A DNA stretch of 64,000 nucleotides from Trichodelitschia bisporula (GCA_010356995.1 ML996694.1:2819-66818), one strand, 5' to 3'. Numbered from the stretch's first letter, positions 31,762-43,463 are shown. Translations and numbers: made by a program. Notes: generated by a model not told the origin, from the letters alone.

Positions 31762-31905
31762 AGACCCAAACCATGTGACTACTTCGATCTAATCGGCGGC
31801 ACCAGCACCGGCGGCATCATCGCCGTGCTCCTCGGACGACTCCAGCTAGACGTCCGGAAATGCATCAAAATCTACACAAAACTAGCCGACCAATTTTCAA
31901 GCGCG
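31762..31905 (+). pseudogene. Patatin-like phospholipase fragment
   Basis: A frame reads DYFDLIGGTSTGGIIAVLLG and then KCIKIYTKLADQ. The G-T-S-T-G motif holds the catalytic Ser of patatin-like lipid acyl hydrolases, which in fungi are often the effector domain of NLR-like proteins. Neither the upstream glycine-rich oxyanion segment nor the downstream Asp-Gly is visible. The fragment abuts the integrase remnant directly and is not a functional gene. Confidence 0.7.
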
Positions 31906-32199
31906 ACTGTTCTACAACTGGGCTCAGGACAATTGGCTAGACTGGCTACCACTGGTGGTGTCCCTGTGGGCGACTTCGGCGCAAGGCTTGGGCATGCGCC
32001 TGACGCGAACTTCCCACTTGAGAACGAGTTCAACGGATATTGTACGAACAAATTTGTCCAGATGTCTCAAACTCACTGCATTAGTGTGGTACAACAACCG
32101 TGGTCATCGATTTAGAAAAACAGGCAGGTCTGATGAGAAGTGACATTGAGATGTGGGAAAAGCTACTCGGTCAAGCCCCATCTCAGCACTCTTATTGCA
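31906..32199. other. Intergenic, no gene seen
   Basis: Low-information sequence downstream of the patatin fragment, running into the 3' end of the minus-strand Old Yellow Enzyme gene. Confidence 0.5.
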
Positions 32200-33545
32200 T
32201 CAAGCACTAACACCCACCACCTCTTCCTCCTCCCACGCCGCATAGTCCGTATATCCCCTCTCCCTATCCGGGAACGGTCCATAGAAGCGATCCCGCTCAT
32301 ACATCCGCAGCGGCAAGCCCTCCCGCAGCCGCCGCGGCAAGTCCGGATTGCTAATGAACCACCGTCCGAACACAAAGGCGTCATACTTCCCCTCCTCCAA
32401 CACACCCCAAACGTTCTTCTCGTTCCATCCTCCACCGCTGATGAATGGTATTGACTCGCCGAAGATGTTGCGGAAGTGCGAGAGGTCTACCGAGTCCAGG
32501 CCCCACGAGGCGAGGAACGAATCCTTCTCGGCAGTGCTGAAGACTTGCTCGTAACGCTGCGATATGGGTTAGGCTAAAGGACCATGCGTGTCGGAATGGC
32601 ACTCACAGGCTCAATGAAGGAGACGTAAGACAGGTGCGGCTGCCGCGCCTTAAGCTCCCGACACAAGTGCGTCCACGTCTCCATCCGCTGTGCGCCTCTA
32701 GCCTGATTGAACAAACCAAACGGACTCAGTCTCAACGCCGTCTTCTCCGGCCCAACGGCCTTCGCCAGTTCATCCATCAGCTCGAGGACAAACTTGCACC
32801 GCTTCTCTGGGCTCCCTCCGTAGTCGTCCGTCCGCACATTGCAGTTCGAGCTGAGGAACTGCTCGGGGAGATATCTGCATCATCAGTCCCCCTCCACATC
32901 CCGAGTTAGCCGCAAAACATACCCATTCCCGCCATGCACCTCCACCCCATCAAACCCACACTCCTCCACCGCCGCCCGCGCCGCATCACAGTACTCCTGA
33001 ATCGTATCCCGTATATCCCCCACCGTCATCTCCTTCGGCGGATAATCCACCATCTTCAGCATCTCCGTACTCCCCGGCCGCGGGTACGAATACTCCTCCT
33101 CCGGATCCTCCCATACCACCGCACTGGGGCCTACGGCAGGCACCCCCGTGATCGGCTCCAGCGTCGTACGACCGGAGTGCCAGAGCTGCGCGTAGATGTA
33201 CCCGCCTTTGGCATGCACCCGGTCCACAACCTTCTTCCATCCGCTTACATGCTCAGGCAGCCACAAACCAGTCGTGCCCGGCATGCCGCCGCCGCGCAAA
33301 CTCGGCGGAATGCCTTCGGTGATGATCAACCCGCCTGGCGTCGTCCGCTGCTCGTAGTATTCGGCGACGAGGTCGTCGGGATACCATTCGCGGTTCGGCG
33401 CATCAGAAGTTCCTTCGCTCACCGGAACCCCGCGATTGCGCGTTAGCGGCGCGAGGATCACGCGATGCTTCAGTTCGAGGGTTCCATTCCCGATTTTGAG
33501 CGGCGTGAAGAGGAGCGAGGACGTGCGGTCTGCGGGAGAAGCCAT
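32200..33545 (-). CDS. Old Yellow Enzyme family NADH:flavin oxidoreductase
   Basis: This FMN-dependent ene-reductase reduces activated carbon-carbon double bonds of enones or enals with NAD(P)H. The product is about 415 aa from exons 32923-33545, 32607-32874 and 32200-32556. The introns are 48 and 50 nt. The fold is clear: LFTPLKIGNGTLELKHRVI, APLTR, the substrate-binding HGGNGYLPEQF across intron 1, RTDDYGGSPEKR, and a C-terminal FGRWFISNPDLPRRL phosphate-binding segment. The start at 33545 (MASPADRTS) was preferred to an in-frame ATG at 33647. It is the left edge of a possible catabolic cluster with a Zn2Cys6 regulator and three further redox or transport genes. Confidence 0.93.
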
Positions 33546-34043
33546 TGCGAGAGTGAAGACGGTGAAAAGGCGGGAGAGACGCGAAGGAGGGGCACGCTTA
33601 GGGTTTGTAAATACCCCTCCATCGCGGGGTTGCGCGAATACGCCCAAAAAGTTTCCTGCAGATGTCGTGGCGCCCTTTGTCCGCAGATGCGCCCTATCGG
33701 GGCGGCGGCGATTTCTTTTCGTGCCCCGCGGCCGATAAGTCCTCAGCCTCGTGCACGCGCCCGCTGCGTCGGGATGGCTTCCGTCGGATGGTGCTAGCGA
33801 GGCTGGGCGCTTTATCTAAGCGGTGATCGGCGCGGACTGCGCCCCGCGTAGCGAATGCCGATTGCGGGAGGCGGGCGCGGGGTTCGTGCCGGGTCAATTA
33901 CGTAGGAGACAAGTAGAATTCACATGCCAATATGCGTGGCGCCGGCGCGCAGTGGGATGCGTCACTGCGATGTCTCTCGCCAGGACTTGCGGGAAGGGAT
34001 GCGGCAAAGAAAGCGGTTTAGCAGAATCATGAATTGATTTCAG
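33546..34043. other. Upstream region of the Old Yellow Enzyme gene
   Basis: No gene seen. It contains a CTTCCG/GTCGGA pair (33778-33788) that resembles the half sites found in two other promoters of the cluster. Confidence 0.4.
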
Positions 34044-36333
34044 TTAGGCTATCATCGGCACATTCCACAAATCAAAATCCTGCATCCCATCCGCCGAGCC
34101 AAACGGCATCCCCTCATCGTAGGTCTGCACACCGAACTCTGCCTCCTCCATCCCCGTTAACCCGTCCCTCACGCCGCGCGGCATCGTCGCCGCCATCAAA
34201 CTCGCCGCCATCGTGGGGACCAGTACATCGCCATCATCCTCATCCAGCACGATGGGTTCACCTGCCATATCGGCGACCATGCGCGAGACCTCCTTGCCGC
34301 CCTCTTCTGACTGGTCAAGGGAGCCGATAAGCGCGGTGTCCATGCTCCGGATAGCCCGCCGCGGCTCATAGGCATGCGTCTCAATAGATTCAAACACGGA
34401 TTGCTTAATCGCCTCGTACATATCCCTATACCGCTTAGCCCCAGGCCAGCGCTCAGTAATGATATATAGCACGATAGAGCAAGCATTCATATCGTTGCTC
34501 GTCGTAATGCTAAACACTTCCTGCGGCGCGGACCAGGTGCAGTACACCAGTGTTAAGCCAGCGAGGAACACAGAATGCAGCGCCATGAGCGAGAACCCGA
34601 CGCTGATGCTCTGGTGCAGCTTCTTGTACGTCTGGCACACGCCGCCGCAGGCCTCGGCGCACTTTTTGATCAGGCGGTGGTGCGCTGTGGGGGCGGACAG
34701 GACGGGGTGTAGCAGGAAGCGGAGGCATTTGTAGTAGTAGACCATCTGTGCGGCGGTTAGTTTCTCGACACGATAGGGAAATTGGCGGGCTTACGTAGTA
34801 CCCGTATCCATCGATGACCCGCGTGTCGGTTGTGGCGGACGGCTTATCCGCACTGTGCTGCCGCGCATCGCTCGGAATCCGCTCCTTCCACTCCTCCAGC
34901 TGCCGCAGGAAGGGCTCGACTTCGGCTTCGACGTTGGATCCGAGGGGCGGGCGGTCGACGCGGTAGATGGACTGCTGGATCGCGGACTCGATGCGCCGCA
35001 GCCGGCAGATGTGGATGAAGCAGCTCAGGCTCGTGGAGGTGGCGGAGGGACCGTTGGTGGAGGATGTGGCGGCGGCCGTGGCGGCGGCTTCGAGAACGAG
35101 CGCGTCTTGCGTGGATTCGTCTACGTCCAGCGGGAGCTCGGCGTCGATGTCCCGGTCGGACACAGCGAAGGGTCGCCCGAGCACGATGGAGACTTGCCGG
35201 TCGAGGCAGTAGCATGTCCAGAAGATGCGTTTGCGCATCTCGCTCTCGAGCAAGGAATACTTCTTGGGCGCGGCGCGGTGCATGCCGAGATCGATGCACA
35301 ACCTCATGGACAGGCCTATGTACGTGTACGCCCCTGGCCCCTTGGGCGAGCGGAGGGAGTAGATAGCGAGCAGAATGAGGACTTGCACGGAGCGCACATC
35401 GTTGCAGGCTAAGATGCTGTCTAGATACTGCATCCCCGCGAGATGGTGCTGCTCAGAGTAGAACAACCCGGTCTCGCCCGTGGTTTCGAGGAAGCGCCCG
35501 CCGCAGGAGTAGACATGGTGCAGGACGCCCTTTTCGTAGGAATCGGACAGGGAGGAGCGGCGCGCGTGGAGCGAACGCAGGTACGCGGAGTGGATGATCG
35601 GCCAGCGGGTCGATATGTGCTTCAGGTAGGACCGCAGCAGCGTGTCGGCGACGTCTTGCGGGATGGACGCCGTGTCGACGTACACGTCCTCGTCGGCGTC
35701 GGAAAGCGATTTAGGGGTGAGATGTTCCTCGGGCCGCAGGCCGCGCCCGAAGGCTTCCTGGTCCTTGAGCAGGCTGCTCACCATCCGGGACATGCTGATG
35801 CTGGACGACGCGCCGATGAACCCGCCGCTCGCCTCTAGGGACAAGTCGCGCAGTATGCCTTCAAGCGGGTTGGCCACCCGTGCATGTACATCGACACTCC
35901 TCGCAGGCCACCCCCCCTCAGTCCCGGGACTACTCACACTCTCCCCACTCCTCGCGCGTTTCGCCGGCCTCCTCCCCTCCCCATTCTCACTCTCCTCACT
36001 AAGCGCCTGCTCATTCATCTGTCTCCATCTCTCATTCCCCTCCGTCACAATCCCCTCCTTCTCCAAAATGCTCTCCAACTCCGCGACCCTCTCCTCCGTA
36101 GCCTTGAGATACGGATCCGTGCGTGACATGCGCGCCGGCTTGATGTATTTGCATTCCGCGTCGAAGGATGTGCAGTTCGAGCAGCTGGGGCGCAGGCCGT
36201 CGCATTTTTGCTTGCGGGTTTTGCACCGCCGGCAGGCGAGGGCGACGCGGGCTCGCCGGGGCTTGTCGCCGGTAGTACTGGTGGTGGTGGTGGTGGTGGA
36301 GGCGGGGGGGGAGATGGGTTTAGCCATTGTCAT
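34044..36333 (-). CDS. Zn2Cys6 fungal transcription factor
   Basis: This nuclear DNA-binding regulator is about 746 aa from exons 34795-36333 and 34044-34745, with a 49-nt intron. Residues 34-61 form the binuclear zinc cluster CX2CX6CX6CX2CX6C (ACRRCKTRKQKC then PSCSNC). It is preceded by a Thr-rich stretch and followed by a coiled-coil-like linker (KATEERVAELESILEKEG). The middle region (about 215-440) has the fungal-specific transcription factor domain, with ILLAIYSLRSPKGPGAYTYIG and RKRIFWTCYCLDRQ. The acidic C-terminus (LDEDDGDVLVP) may activate transcription. It lies inside the oxidoreductase cluster, and such factors often control their neighbours. The dimer site is expected to be of the CGG-N-CCG type. 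Confidence 0.93.
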
Positions 36334-36750
36334 TGCGGTGATGGGGGGATGATGGAGGGGGAGGGGGGGAATGGGGCGGGGGAGTGTGTGTGAGGTTCAT
36401 ATCTGCTTGTATCCTAGCGGTATCGCCCATTTCTTTAGAGGCCTTACGAATTGGTGCAGTATGCAGGTCGCTTCGGCGAGTTGTGGTAAGTCGAGTCGAG
36501 GAGGCGAGAGATAAGGAGTGGAGTCGTCATCGGGAATTGATATCCGGGGATGCACGTGTTCTGGAGTAGAACGCCGCTGGTGAGATTTCGCCGCACTGCC
36601 GCAAAGCTGACACTCGTCCTTGACGTCTCGTTGACATCGCTCGCTTACTCGCCACACGATATCGTTCGCATCACTAGTCGTCGTGACAGCAATTGCATCA
36701 TCTCATCCCATCTCTACTCGTTAACCGTGCCCGATAACCATCTACAGCAT
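36334..36750. other. Intergenic between regulator start and AtuA-like 3' end
   Basis: No gene seen. It should hold the regulator promoter and the 3' end of the neighbouring transcript. Confidence 0.5.
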
Positions 36751-38635
36751 CTACAACGTCCCCTTCTCCCAAAACGCCACCGGCACATCAACCTCCTTGC
36801 ACCGCAAATACTCCGCAATAAACTTGCCCAGCACATCATACGTAGCATTCGCCGTAACCCCACGATCCAAATGGTCATGAATGAGGAAATGTACCGCCCA
36901 CAAATTGGGAAACTCCATCCGGTCGATCCTCTGCCCTCTGTACTCCTCCTCCATCAGCGCCTTGAACTTCTCCGTGCTCAACAGGCTCTGTAGCCACGGC
37001 CATTCCTCCGCATCCCTCGCAATGAAGCCAACATTGCAATTCGATCCCTTATCGCCGGCCCGCGCATACACCACCCGCCCCAGCGGCGCCCGCAACGTGG
37101 GCCCGAAACTAGCCAAATCGGCGGGGTTGCTCGCCTCGTAGCTAGGCTGGGTCGCGGGGTGCACGATGGTGTCAGTGGGGGGCCGCACCGTGACATCCCC
37201 CATCTCCGGTTTCGAAAAATGGACCGTCTGTGTGGGTTGCGGGATCAAGGTGGGGAAGTACTCAGTAAACTGCAGGTCAGACGTTAGCTCCACTTCCTTA
37301 TCAAAACGCCACAAAACTTACCGGTTTAGGCACCGCTGTGCGCAGATCCGTGTGGAATGTCGCGGCGGGATAGGTGTGCATGTTCATGTCCAGCGCCGGG
37401 CGGACGAAGTTCGCGTCCGAGAGATCCTCCGCGTGCCTGGCTTGCGCAAACAACCGCACGTCCACCGTCGCGAGGTTCTGGTTCCGCGGGTTGGGCAGCA
37501 CGCCGCCGTATGCCGTCACCGTGAAGAGGCTGAACTTGGCCAGGCGCTTCTCGCCCAGCGTGTGCCGCAGCTGCGCCTCCAGAAGCTTGACCTTGTCCTC
37601 GATGTCCAGCCCGACCATAGCCCAGTGGATCTCAGCCTGATACCCACCAAACGCCGTAAGACCCATCTTAGTCGTGCCCGGCGGCGGCCTGCCCGTAACG
37701 CCAGACAACCGCACTCGGTTCGGCGCCAGTTCGGTGAAGGTCGCCTTGTCGATAACGGCCGTGACGTCGCAGTTGAGATAGTACATCCCCTGGATCTCAT
37801 ACAGCAACTGCTCCTTGCACGTGTTGACTGAAACCAGACCGCCGGTCCCCTCGGGCTTGGTAATGACGACGCCGCCGTCCTTTGAGATCTCGGCAATGGG
37901 GTAGCCGTAGTCGTTGATCTGGTCCCAGGGGATGGACTTCCACCCGGTGAAGTTGCCCCCCGTAACGTACACCGAGCACTCGATCAGATGTCCCGCAATC
38001 AGGGACTGCGCCAGCTGGTCGTAATCCGTTCGCTGCCAGCCATGCCACCACGCCGCCGCGCCGATGATGGGCGACGCATCGGCGACGCGCCCGCAGATGA
38101 CGATGTCGGCGCCCGCTCCGAGCGCCGCCGCAATACCCATCCCACCGAGGTAGCACTGCGCGAACACCGGCTCAAACGGCCAATCCGCCAGGTTCTGCCC
38201 CGTGGAGATATGCACAAACTTCCCGGGATTAGCTTGCAACTCGCCCTTCACCTTCTCCAGCAGCGCATCGCCCTCAACCCACGCAACCACCAGATCGAGT
38301 CCCTTCTCCTTCACCATATCCACCACCACATCGTACAGATCCTTCGTGGCCACCGCGCCGGCATTGACGGCCACCTTGATGCCTTTGCGCGCAATGTCGC
38401 CCAGCGCCGGCTCCAGCGCTTCGAGGAACGATTCTTCGTACCCGATGCTCGCGCCCTGGGAGGCGTTGTAGGCGCGGGTTGGCATGTTGAGCTCGCTCAT
38501 CCAGTCGCCGACGAGCACGTCGACGGGCTCGGCCATGGCAGCCGCTGCGGCCATGGCGGTGCGTTTGTCGCAGGGTGAGCCACTGATATTCATGATCCGC
38601 ACTGGGCGGTCGCGGGAGGGGGTAGAGATGGCCAT
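36751..38635 (-). CDS. AtuA-like (DUF1446) acyclic terpene utilisation family protein
   Basis: The product is about 610 aa from exons 37322-38635 and 36751-37269, with a 52-nt intron. The N-terminal part (about 12-440) is the DUF1446/AtuA domain, with RIMNISGSPCDKRTAM, GGMGIAAALGAGADIVICGRVADAS in a Gly/Ala-rich loop, and a DINDYGYP-type block. The C-terminal part (about 490-605) is the small AtuA-associated domain, with RVVYARAGDKGSNCNVG. In Pseudomonas, AtuA belongs to citronellol/geraniol degradation; its exact reaction is not settled. It is head-to-head with a medium-chain reductase, 474 bp apart. The cluster context supports a role in breaking down a branched or terpenoid acid, but other acids are possible. 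Confidence 0.9.
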
Positions 38636-39109
38636 GGTGGATGATTTGAGAGGGTGAGAGGGTGAAAACGCTTGCCAGAACCAAGCAGACGCAGTGGATC
38701 AAATATGAGCTCCATCTTTCGTTAACTGTGATTTTAGGACTGTGATTGCAGCCGCATCGATGTCCCGTCGAAGAATGCGATACCGAAAATCCAATGCGAT
38801 ACCGATCCGTGCGCGGCTCGGCAGCCTTGCCACCTGCCGTCGGAAGGACTTCCGAAGACATCATTCCCACTTGGGCAAAGGTTCGCTCTGCAACCCGCCG
38901 GAATGAAGGCTCTTCGTTCTCGAATGCCTTGCGTCACCTAAGCTCCGACGAGGCTGCTCCCGCCCGTCGGGTTGCCTGCCACCGGTTCGAGCGCACATCG
39001 AGATTCAGTATGTACATCGCTGCGATCCCGTTTTGCGTGTCAAACTCCCATATATCATCGATTAATTCTATCCATCTTCATCAAGTGCCAAAAGAGATCA
39101 CTCACAATC
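38636..39109. other. Divergent promoter region of AtuA-like and reductase genes
   Basis: No gene seen. It holds the palindrome at 38840-38855 and a GC-rich inverted repeat (CCGAC at 38944 and GTCGG at 38966). Confidence 0.5.
38840..38855. promoter_or_regulatory. Perfect palindrome TCGGAAG-GA-CTTCCGA
   Basis: Inverted 7-bp halves are separated by 2 bp, giving CGG-N8-CCG, the layout recognised by Zn2Cys6 dimers. It sits in the shared promoter of two cluster genes. TCGGAAG recurs at 43684 in another cluster promoter. Confidence 0.5.
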
Positions 39110-40386
39110 ATGTCCACCATGTCGACTTATCCTCCTCGCCCGCAGCTGGACCGCAAAAGCGCAAAGAACCTCCGCATCCAAATCCGGAAAGTCATCAGCC
39201 TTTTCCGCACAAAATCCCAGCGCCGCCTATCATCCCCAAAAGTGTGGCTTGGAGATGAGAAACTCCCCACAGTCGTCGAAATCACATGCTCCACCCCAGA
39301 CATCCCAACATCCCAAACCGCCCTCGTCGTCGCACGCAAAGGCGAGTACGAATTGCGCTCCAACCATGACATGCCCAAGCTCGAGTCCGACGACGAAGTC
39401 ATCATCCGCACCCACGCCGTCGGCCTCAACCCCATAGACTGGAAATCTGTCTCTTACAACTTCTGCTTGCCCTCCTTCCCTCATGTTCGTCCCTTCCCCC
39501 TCCAACCTCTCATTTGACCCCTAACCTTTCGCAGATAACCGGCCGCGAAATGGCTGGCGTCGTCGAACGTGTAGGCACCAACGTCACACACCTCCAGCCC
39601 GGCGACCCCGTCTGGACAAGCACCTACTACCGCGATCCCCGCGCCGGCTGTTTCCAGGAGTACGTCACCGTGCCGCAACACACCGTGCACCCAATCCCGC
39701 GCGGGCTATCTTTCGAAGAGGCCTCGTGCCTTGGCGTCGGCGCTCTGACCGCCGCTATGACGCTGTGGAAGTGGCTCGATGTACCGGTGTCTGACGCCGC
39801 GGCTTCAGAGGTTAGGGGAGAGGGGGAGGGGGAGTGGATCTTCATCTGGGGCGGCAGTACCGTCACCGGCCAGTTCGCGACGCAAATCGCGAAGCTGGGT
39901 GGCTTGCGCGTGATCACCGTGTGTAGTGGTCGGACAGCCGAATTGTCCCGCGCGCTCGGGGCCGACCACGTCGTTGTGCGGGACGGGCGGGCTGAGGCCG
40001 ACATCCTCGCCGAAGTAGAGCGTGTGACAGCGGGGGGTGTAACGCGGATGCTCGATCTCGTCGGGCCGAAGACAGCGGCGGCGTGTGTTCGGCTTTGTAT
40101 GAGCGAGAGTCAGAAGGGCAGGAGGGTGGTGTTTGCGCCGCTGGCGATGATCGGGAAGGAGGAGGTGCTGGAGTGGGTGGAGGTAGTTACGGTGGAGATG
40201 AAGCGGTTTGTGTTGAATGTTGAGTGCGGAGAGTATGGGCGGCGGTTGAATGACTTGTTTGAGGCGAGCGAGTTGAAGTTGCCTGAGCTGGAGGTTTTGC
40301 GGGGCGGGCTGAGTGTGGTAGAGCAAGGACTGGAGATGTTGAAACTGGGGAATATGGGAGGGAAGAAACTTGTGGTGGCCATGTAA
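39110..40386 (+). CDS. Medium-chain dehydrogenase/reductase, quinone-reductase type
   Basis: This NADPH-dependent reductase is about 408 aa from exons 39110-39484 and 39535-40386, with a 50-nt intron. It resembles the fungal zinc-free MDR group (trans-enoyl reductase or toxin-cluster type). It has VGLNPIDWKS, then GREMAGVVERVGTNVTHLQPGD after the splice, the nucleotide-binding WGGSTVTGQFATQIAKLGG and LDLVGPK. An N-terminal extension of about 60 residues, rich in Arg/Lys, precedes the GroES-like domain and could be disordered or a targeting segment. No structural zinc cysteine cluster is visible. It probably reduces an enone, quinone or enoyl-thioester in the same pathway as the neighbouring Old Yellow Enzyme. 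Confidence 0.9.
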
Positions 40387-41960
40387 TGTTCGACTCGGTT
40401 TTGGTGCATGGAGTTCGGGGTATAGACTGTTTTTGGATGTCAAAATGTAGATAGGAACACTGAAGCATCACGCCGCCGGTCACATACCTGACACTTTGTG
40501 TACGGATGTAGACTCAGGCTAGCAGAATACGCCTTCGCCCAGCGAGTAACAGGAGGATGTGCTCAAGGTACGTGCAAAGGCAACGAGTGTATCGTGAATG
40601 TATTGTGAATGACAAGAACAGATGAGAGAGGCGATCTTGTCCGCGTCTTCCAGGGTTCCTTCCATTATCTCCCCAGCCACTTCCCCGGTTCCGAATACTC
40701 CTTCCAAGAGTATGAGTGCTCCTTCACTGTGATTACATGCGGGACTTCAAGGGAAGACGGAGCAATGTGACCGTACCCCGCTCAGTACGAGGCTGGAGCG
40801 ACGGGCAACGGGATCTTGCTCTCAGTATTTAAGCCACGTCCACAATGAAAACTTTCCAATCCATCCTGCTCATCATCAATCAACTGAAATCGGCCACACC
40901 CCCCTTCATCCATCAATCATCAATCAATCAATCAGCCACTCAAGTATGGATCCTCTGCTGATGGAAGCTCTGGCTATCCGTTAGTTGTCCAACTAGTTCA
41001 CGATCCATCAGCTGACACGTCGGCCTCTCAGCAGGTTCAAAGGCCCCGAGCGGCTCACGCAAGAGCAACTTCCCGTCAGCAAGGGCAAATCCGAGCCCCA
41101 GCACCATGGCAGCAACCGCGGCGGAACAGCGGTCCCAACAGACGACTCTGTAGGGCCGACCGCAACGACAATATGCACTCGATCATCCACCTCGCGACCA
41201 CATTCGCGACCAGTGTCAAGTATGCCTCTTCTCAGATCCTGCTGGCGAACTTCATCCTGCATATCGACGTGCATGCGGCTGAATGCCTGAGGGGCCGAGA
41301 TGCATCAAGCCTTTTCGCGGGCCTGGTATCATCGATGCACCACCATACGTGGACCCGAAACGTAGATAATGGAATCGGCAACAGTCAAAGCTTTGACGGC
41401 ACCCCTCACCTTTGTGGATCAGCAGTGTCCCAGTATCCTACTGGTTATCCAGCACGGGCTGGACATTTCTATCACGTTGGCAAGGTACGGCCGAAGTATG
41501 TTGAATCCATTCTTGACGGGGGGAGTCCCCATCTTTCTGGCAGGGCAATATCATCTGCTCGAAGAACTGGAGACAACACCATCGACAAACAAAATTTATG
41601 CAACGCCATCGGACGACTCAGAGGAAAATAGACACAAGCTCACGACTGTGAGCCACCGCGGACAAGAGTCGTACGGGGTAGCGCCAATGTGATTCAGGGT
41701 AGCCAGGGTCGATCGGTCATGATATGTTGACTGCTTTCTTCGGTGAAAATGTTGCGGGCGAGCTTATGACGGCACGTGTCTTATTCTTTTCTTTGTCTAT
41801 ACTCTCAGGCGGTGGGGGAGCGTCTCGAGATAAAAGGCTCACAGGCCATCCGCGTTGACGACAACTATTCAGATTGGGGCGTACAACGTGAAATCCCGGA
41901 ATGCTGCACGACACCGATGGCAAGTTATGAAAATATCAATTCATCTGTCGGAGTATCATA
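40387..41960. other. Gene-poor insertion inside the second cluster
   Basis: Frames at about 40945-41690 include a possible small spliced gene starting MDPLLMEALAI with a GTTAGT donor, and a frame with TFVDQQCPSILLVIQHGLD, but reading frames conflict and no family is recognised. The dispersed 22-bp repeat lies at 41811. This stretch separates the reductase from the monooxygenase gene and looks like decayed inserted DNA. Confidence 0.4.
41811..41832. repeat. Dispersed 22-bp repeat, copy 2
   Basis: Matches 31284-31305 with one difference, again after a T-rich stretch. Confidence 0.5.
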
Positions 41961-43463
41961 CTATGTAGACCCATTCAGAACCGGCACCTCGACGCCGTTC
42001 TTCTTCCCCTCCTTCTCCGCCTGCTCCTTCTTCCACGCCTCAATCGTGTCACCCTCAAACCCGCTCCCATACACAAACTTGTGCCCGTAGTGATCATCCC
42101 GCAGCTTCGCCTGTCCCTTGACACCATACAAGTTCTCCCGCAGCGACCCACCCGGCACCTCATAATCATCGCTCACCAGCCCACGCTTCAACAGCTCCGG
42201 CCGCAGCAAATACACCACATCCTCAAACGTCCCCGGGCTCGTCACATACGCAATATTGAACCCATCGACATCAGCCTCGTCGATCCACTGCTCAAACACA
42301 TCGGCCACCATCTCCGGCGTCCCGACGGGCGCAGGGTGGAATCCGCCCAAAGCCATGGTCTGCCCGAGCCGGCGCGGCGTCCAGGGTTCCTTGTTCCCAG
42401 TCGCCTTGTTGAAGTTCTCGAGGAAGGTGTGCGTTGCGTCATCGCCTGGCTTGTCCGTCAGGTGCAGGACTTCGTCGAGGGGGAAGCGGGAAAGGTCGAT
42501 GCCTGTGAAGCCTGAGAACTGTGCCAAGCCGCCGATGGGGTCGGCGTTCTCGAGCGCCCGCTCGTACTTGGCCTGCGCCTCTTCCATCGTCGCGCCGAGG
42601 ATGGGGGTGATGCCCACGAAGAACTTGATGGACTGTGAGTCGCGGCCTTGCGCAGCGGCGTCGGCGCGGATCTGCGCCACGGAGCCCGCGGTCTGAGAAG
42701 GGACGAGTCCGCCGATGTAAATGGCTTCCGCGTGCTTGGAGCCGAAGGCACGGCCGGCCTTGGAGGTCCCGGCCTGGAAAATGACGGGGGTGCGCTGGGG
42801 CGAAGGATGGGTTTGGTGCGGCGAGCTGGCCTTGAGGTACTTCCCCTGATGATCGATCTTCTTAACCTTGCTCGGCTCGTACGCAACGCGGCGCTCGCGA
42901 TCAAACACCACGGCATCGTCCGCCCACGAACTCTCCCAGAACTTGTACACCAGGTCCATGTACTCGTGCGCCACGGCGTAGCGCTCGTCGTGCGGGACTA
43001 CATCGTCGGCGCCCAGCGCTTTGGCGGCGGCTTTGCTCCAGCTGGTGACTACGTTCCAGGCAACGCGCCCGTTGGTCAGGTGGTCGAGGGAGGTGAAGGT
43101 GCGGGCCAGGATGTAGGGCGTGAGGTAGGAGGTGCTGCCTGTGACGCCGAAGCCAAGGGTTTTGGTCACGGCGGCCATGGCGGGGATTATGACCATGGGA
43201 TCGAGGGAGGCGGAATGCGAGCCGGCGCGGAGGATGGCGTCGGTGTTTCCGCCGTAGACGTCGAAGAGGGAGTAGGAGTCGGCGAAGAATATGAAGTTAA
43301 TTTTGCCTTTTTCGGCGAGCTTTGCGAGGTTGAGCCAGTACTCGAGGCGGTCTTTGCCGGTGGTTTTGTCGTCGGGGTCGCGCCATTGCCCTGGGGACAT
43401 GTGGGAGCCTGTGCAGGCGTTTTCGAAGAAGTTGAGGGAGATTTTCTTCTTGGGGGTGACCAT
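41961..43463 (-). CDS. Luciferase-like FMN-dependent monooxygenase (NtaA/SnaA/DszA family)
   Basis: This single-exon protein of 500 aa belongs to the bacterial-luciferase-like TIM-barrel monooxygenases of the nitrilotriacetate/pristinamycin/dibenzothiophene-sulfone type. These use reduced FMN from a separate flavin reductase and O2. Family blocks are INFIFFADSYSLFD, LGFGVTGSTSYLTPY, a SLDHLTNGRVAWNVVTS stretch and the FQAGTSKAGRAF flavin-site segment. The start at 43463 (MVTPKKKISLNFF) fits the first beta strand; an in-frame upstream ATG at 43631 would add an unlikely leader. The gene is divergent from an MFS transporter (443 bp). Possible reactions are Baeyer-Villiger oxidation, desulfonation or N-dealkylation. 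A candidate flavin reductase is at 20223-21119. Confidence 0.93.
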   Translation of the reverse strand: MVTPKKKISLNFFENACTGSHMSPGQWRDPDDKTTGKDRLEYWLNLAKLAEKGKINFIFFADSYSLFDVYGGNTDAILRAGSHSASLDPMVIIPAMAAVTKTLGFGVTGSTSYLTPYILARTFTSLDHLTNGRVAWNVVTSWSKAAAKALGADDVVPHDERYAVAHEYMDLVYKFWESSWADDAVVFDRERRVAYEPSKVKKIDHQGKYLKASSPHQTHPSPQRTPVIFQAGTSKAGRAFGSKHAEAIYIGGLVPSQTAGSVAQIRADAAAQGRDSQSIKFFVGITPILGATMEEAQAKYERALENADPIGGLAQFSGFTGIDLSRFPLDEVLHLTDKPGDDATHTFLENFNKATGNKEPWTPRRLGQTMALGGFHPAPVGTPEMVADVFEQWIDEADVDGFNIAYVTSPGTFEDVVYLLRPELLKRGLVSDDYEVPGGSLRENLYGVKGQAKLRDDHYGHKFVYGSGFEGDTIEAWKKEQAEKEGKKNGVEVPVLNGST

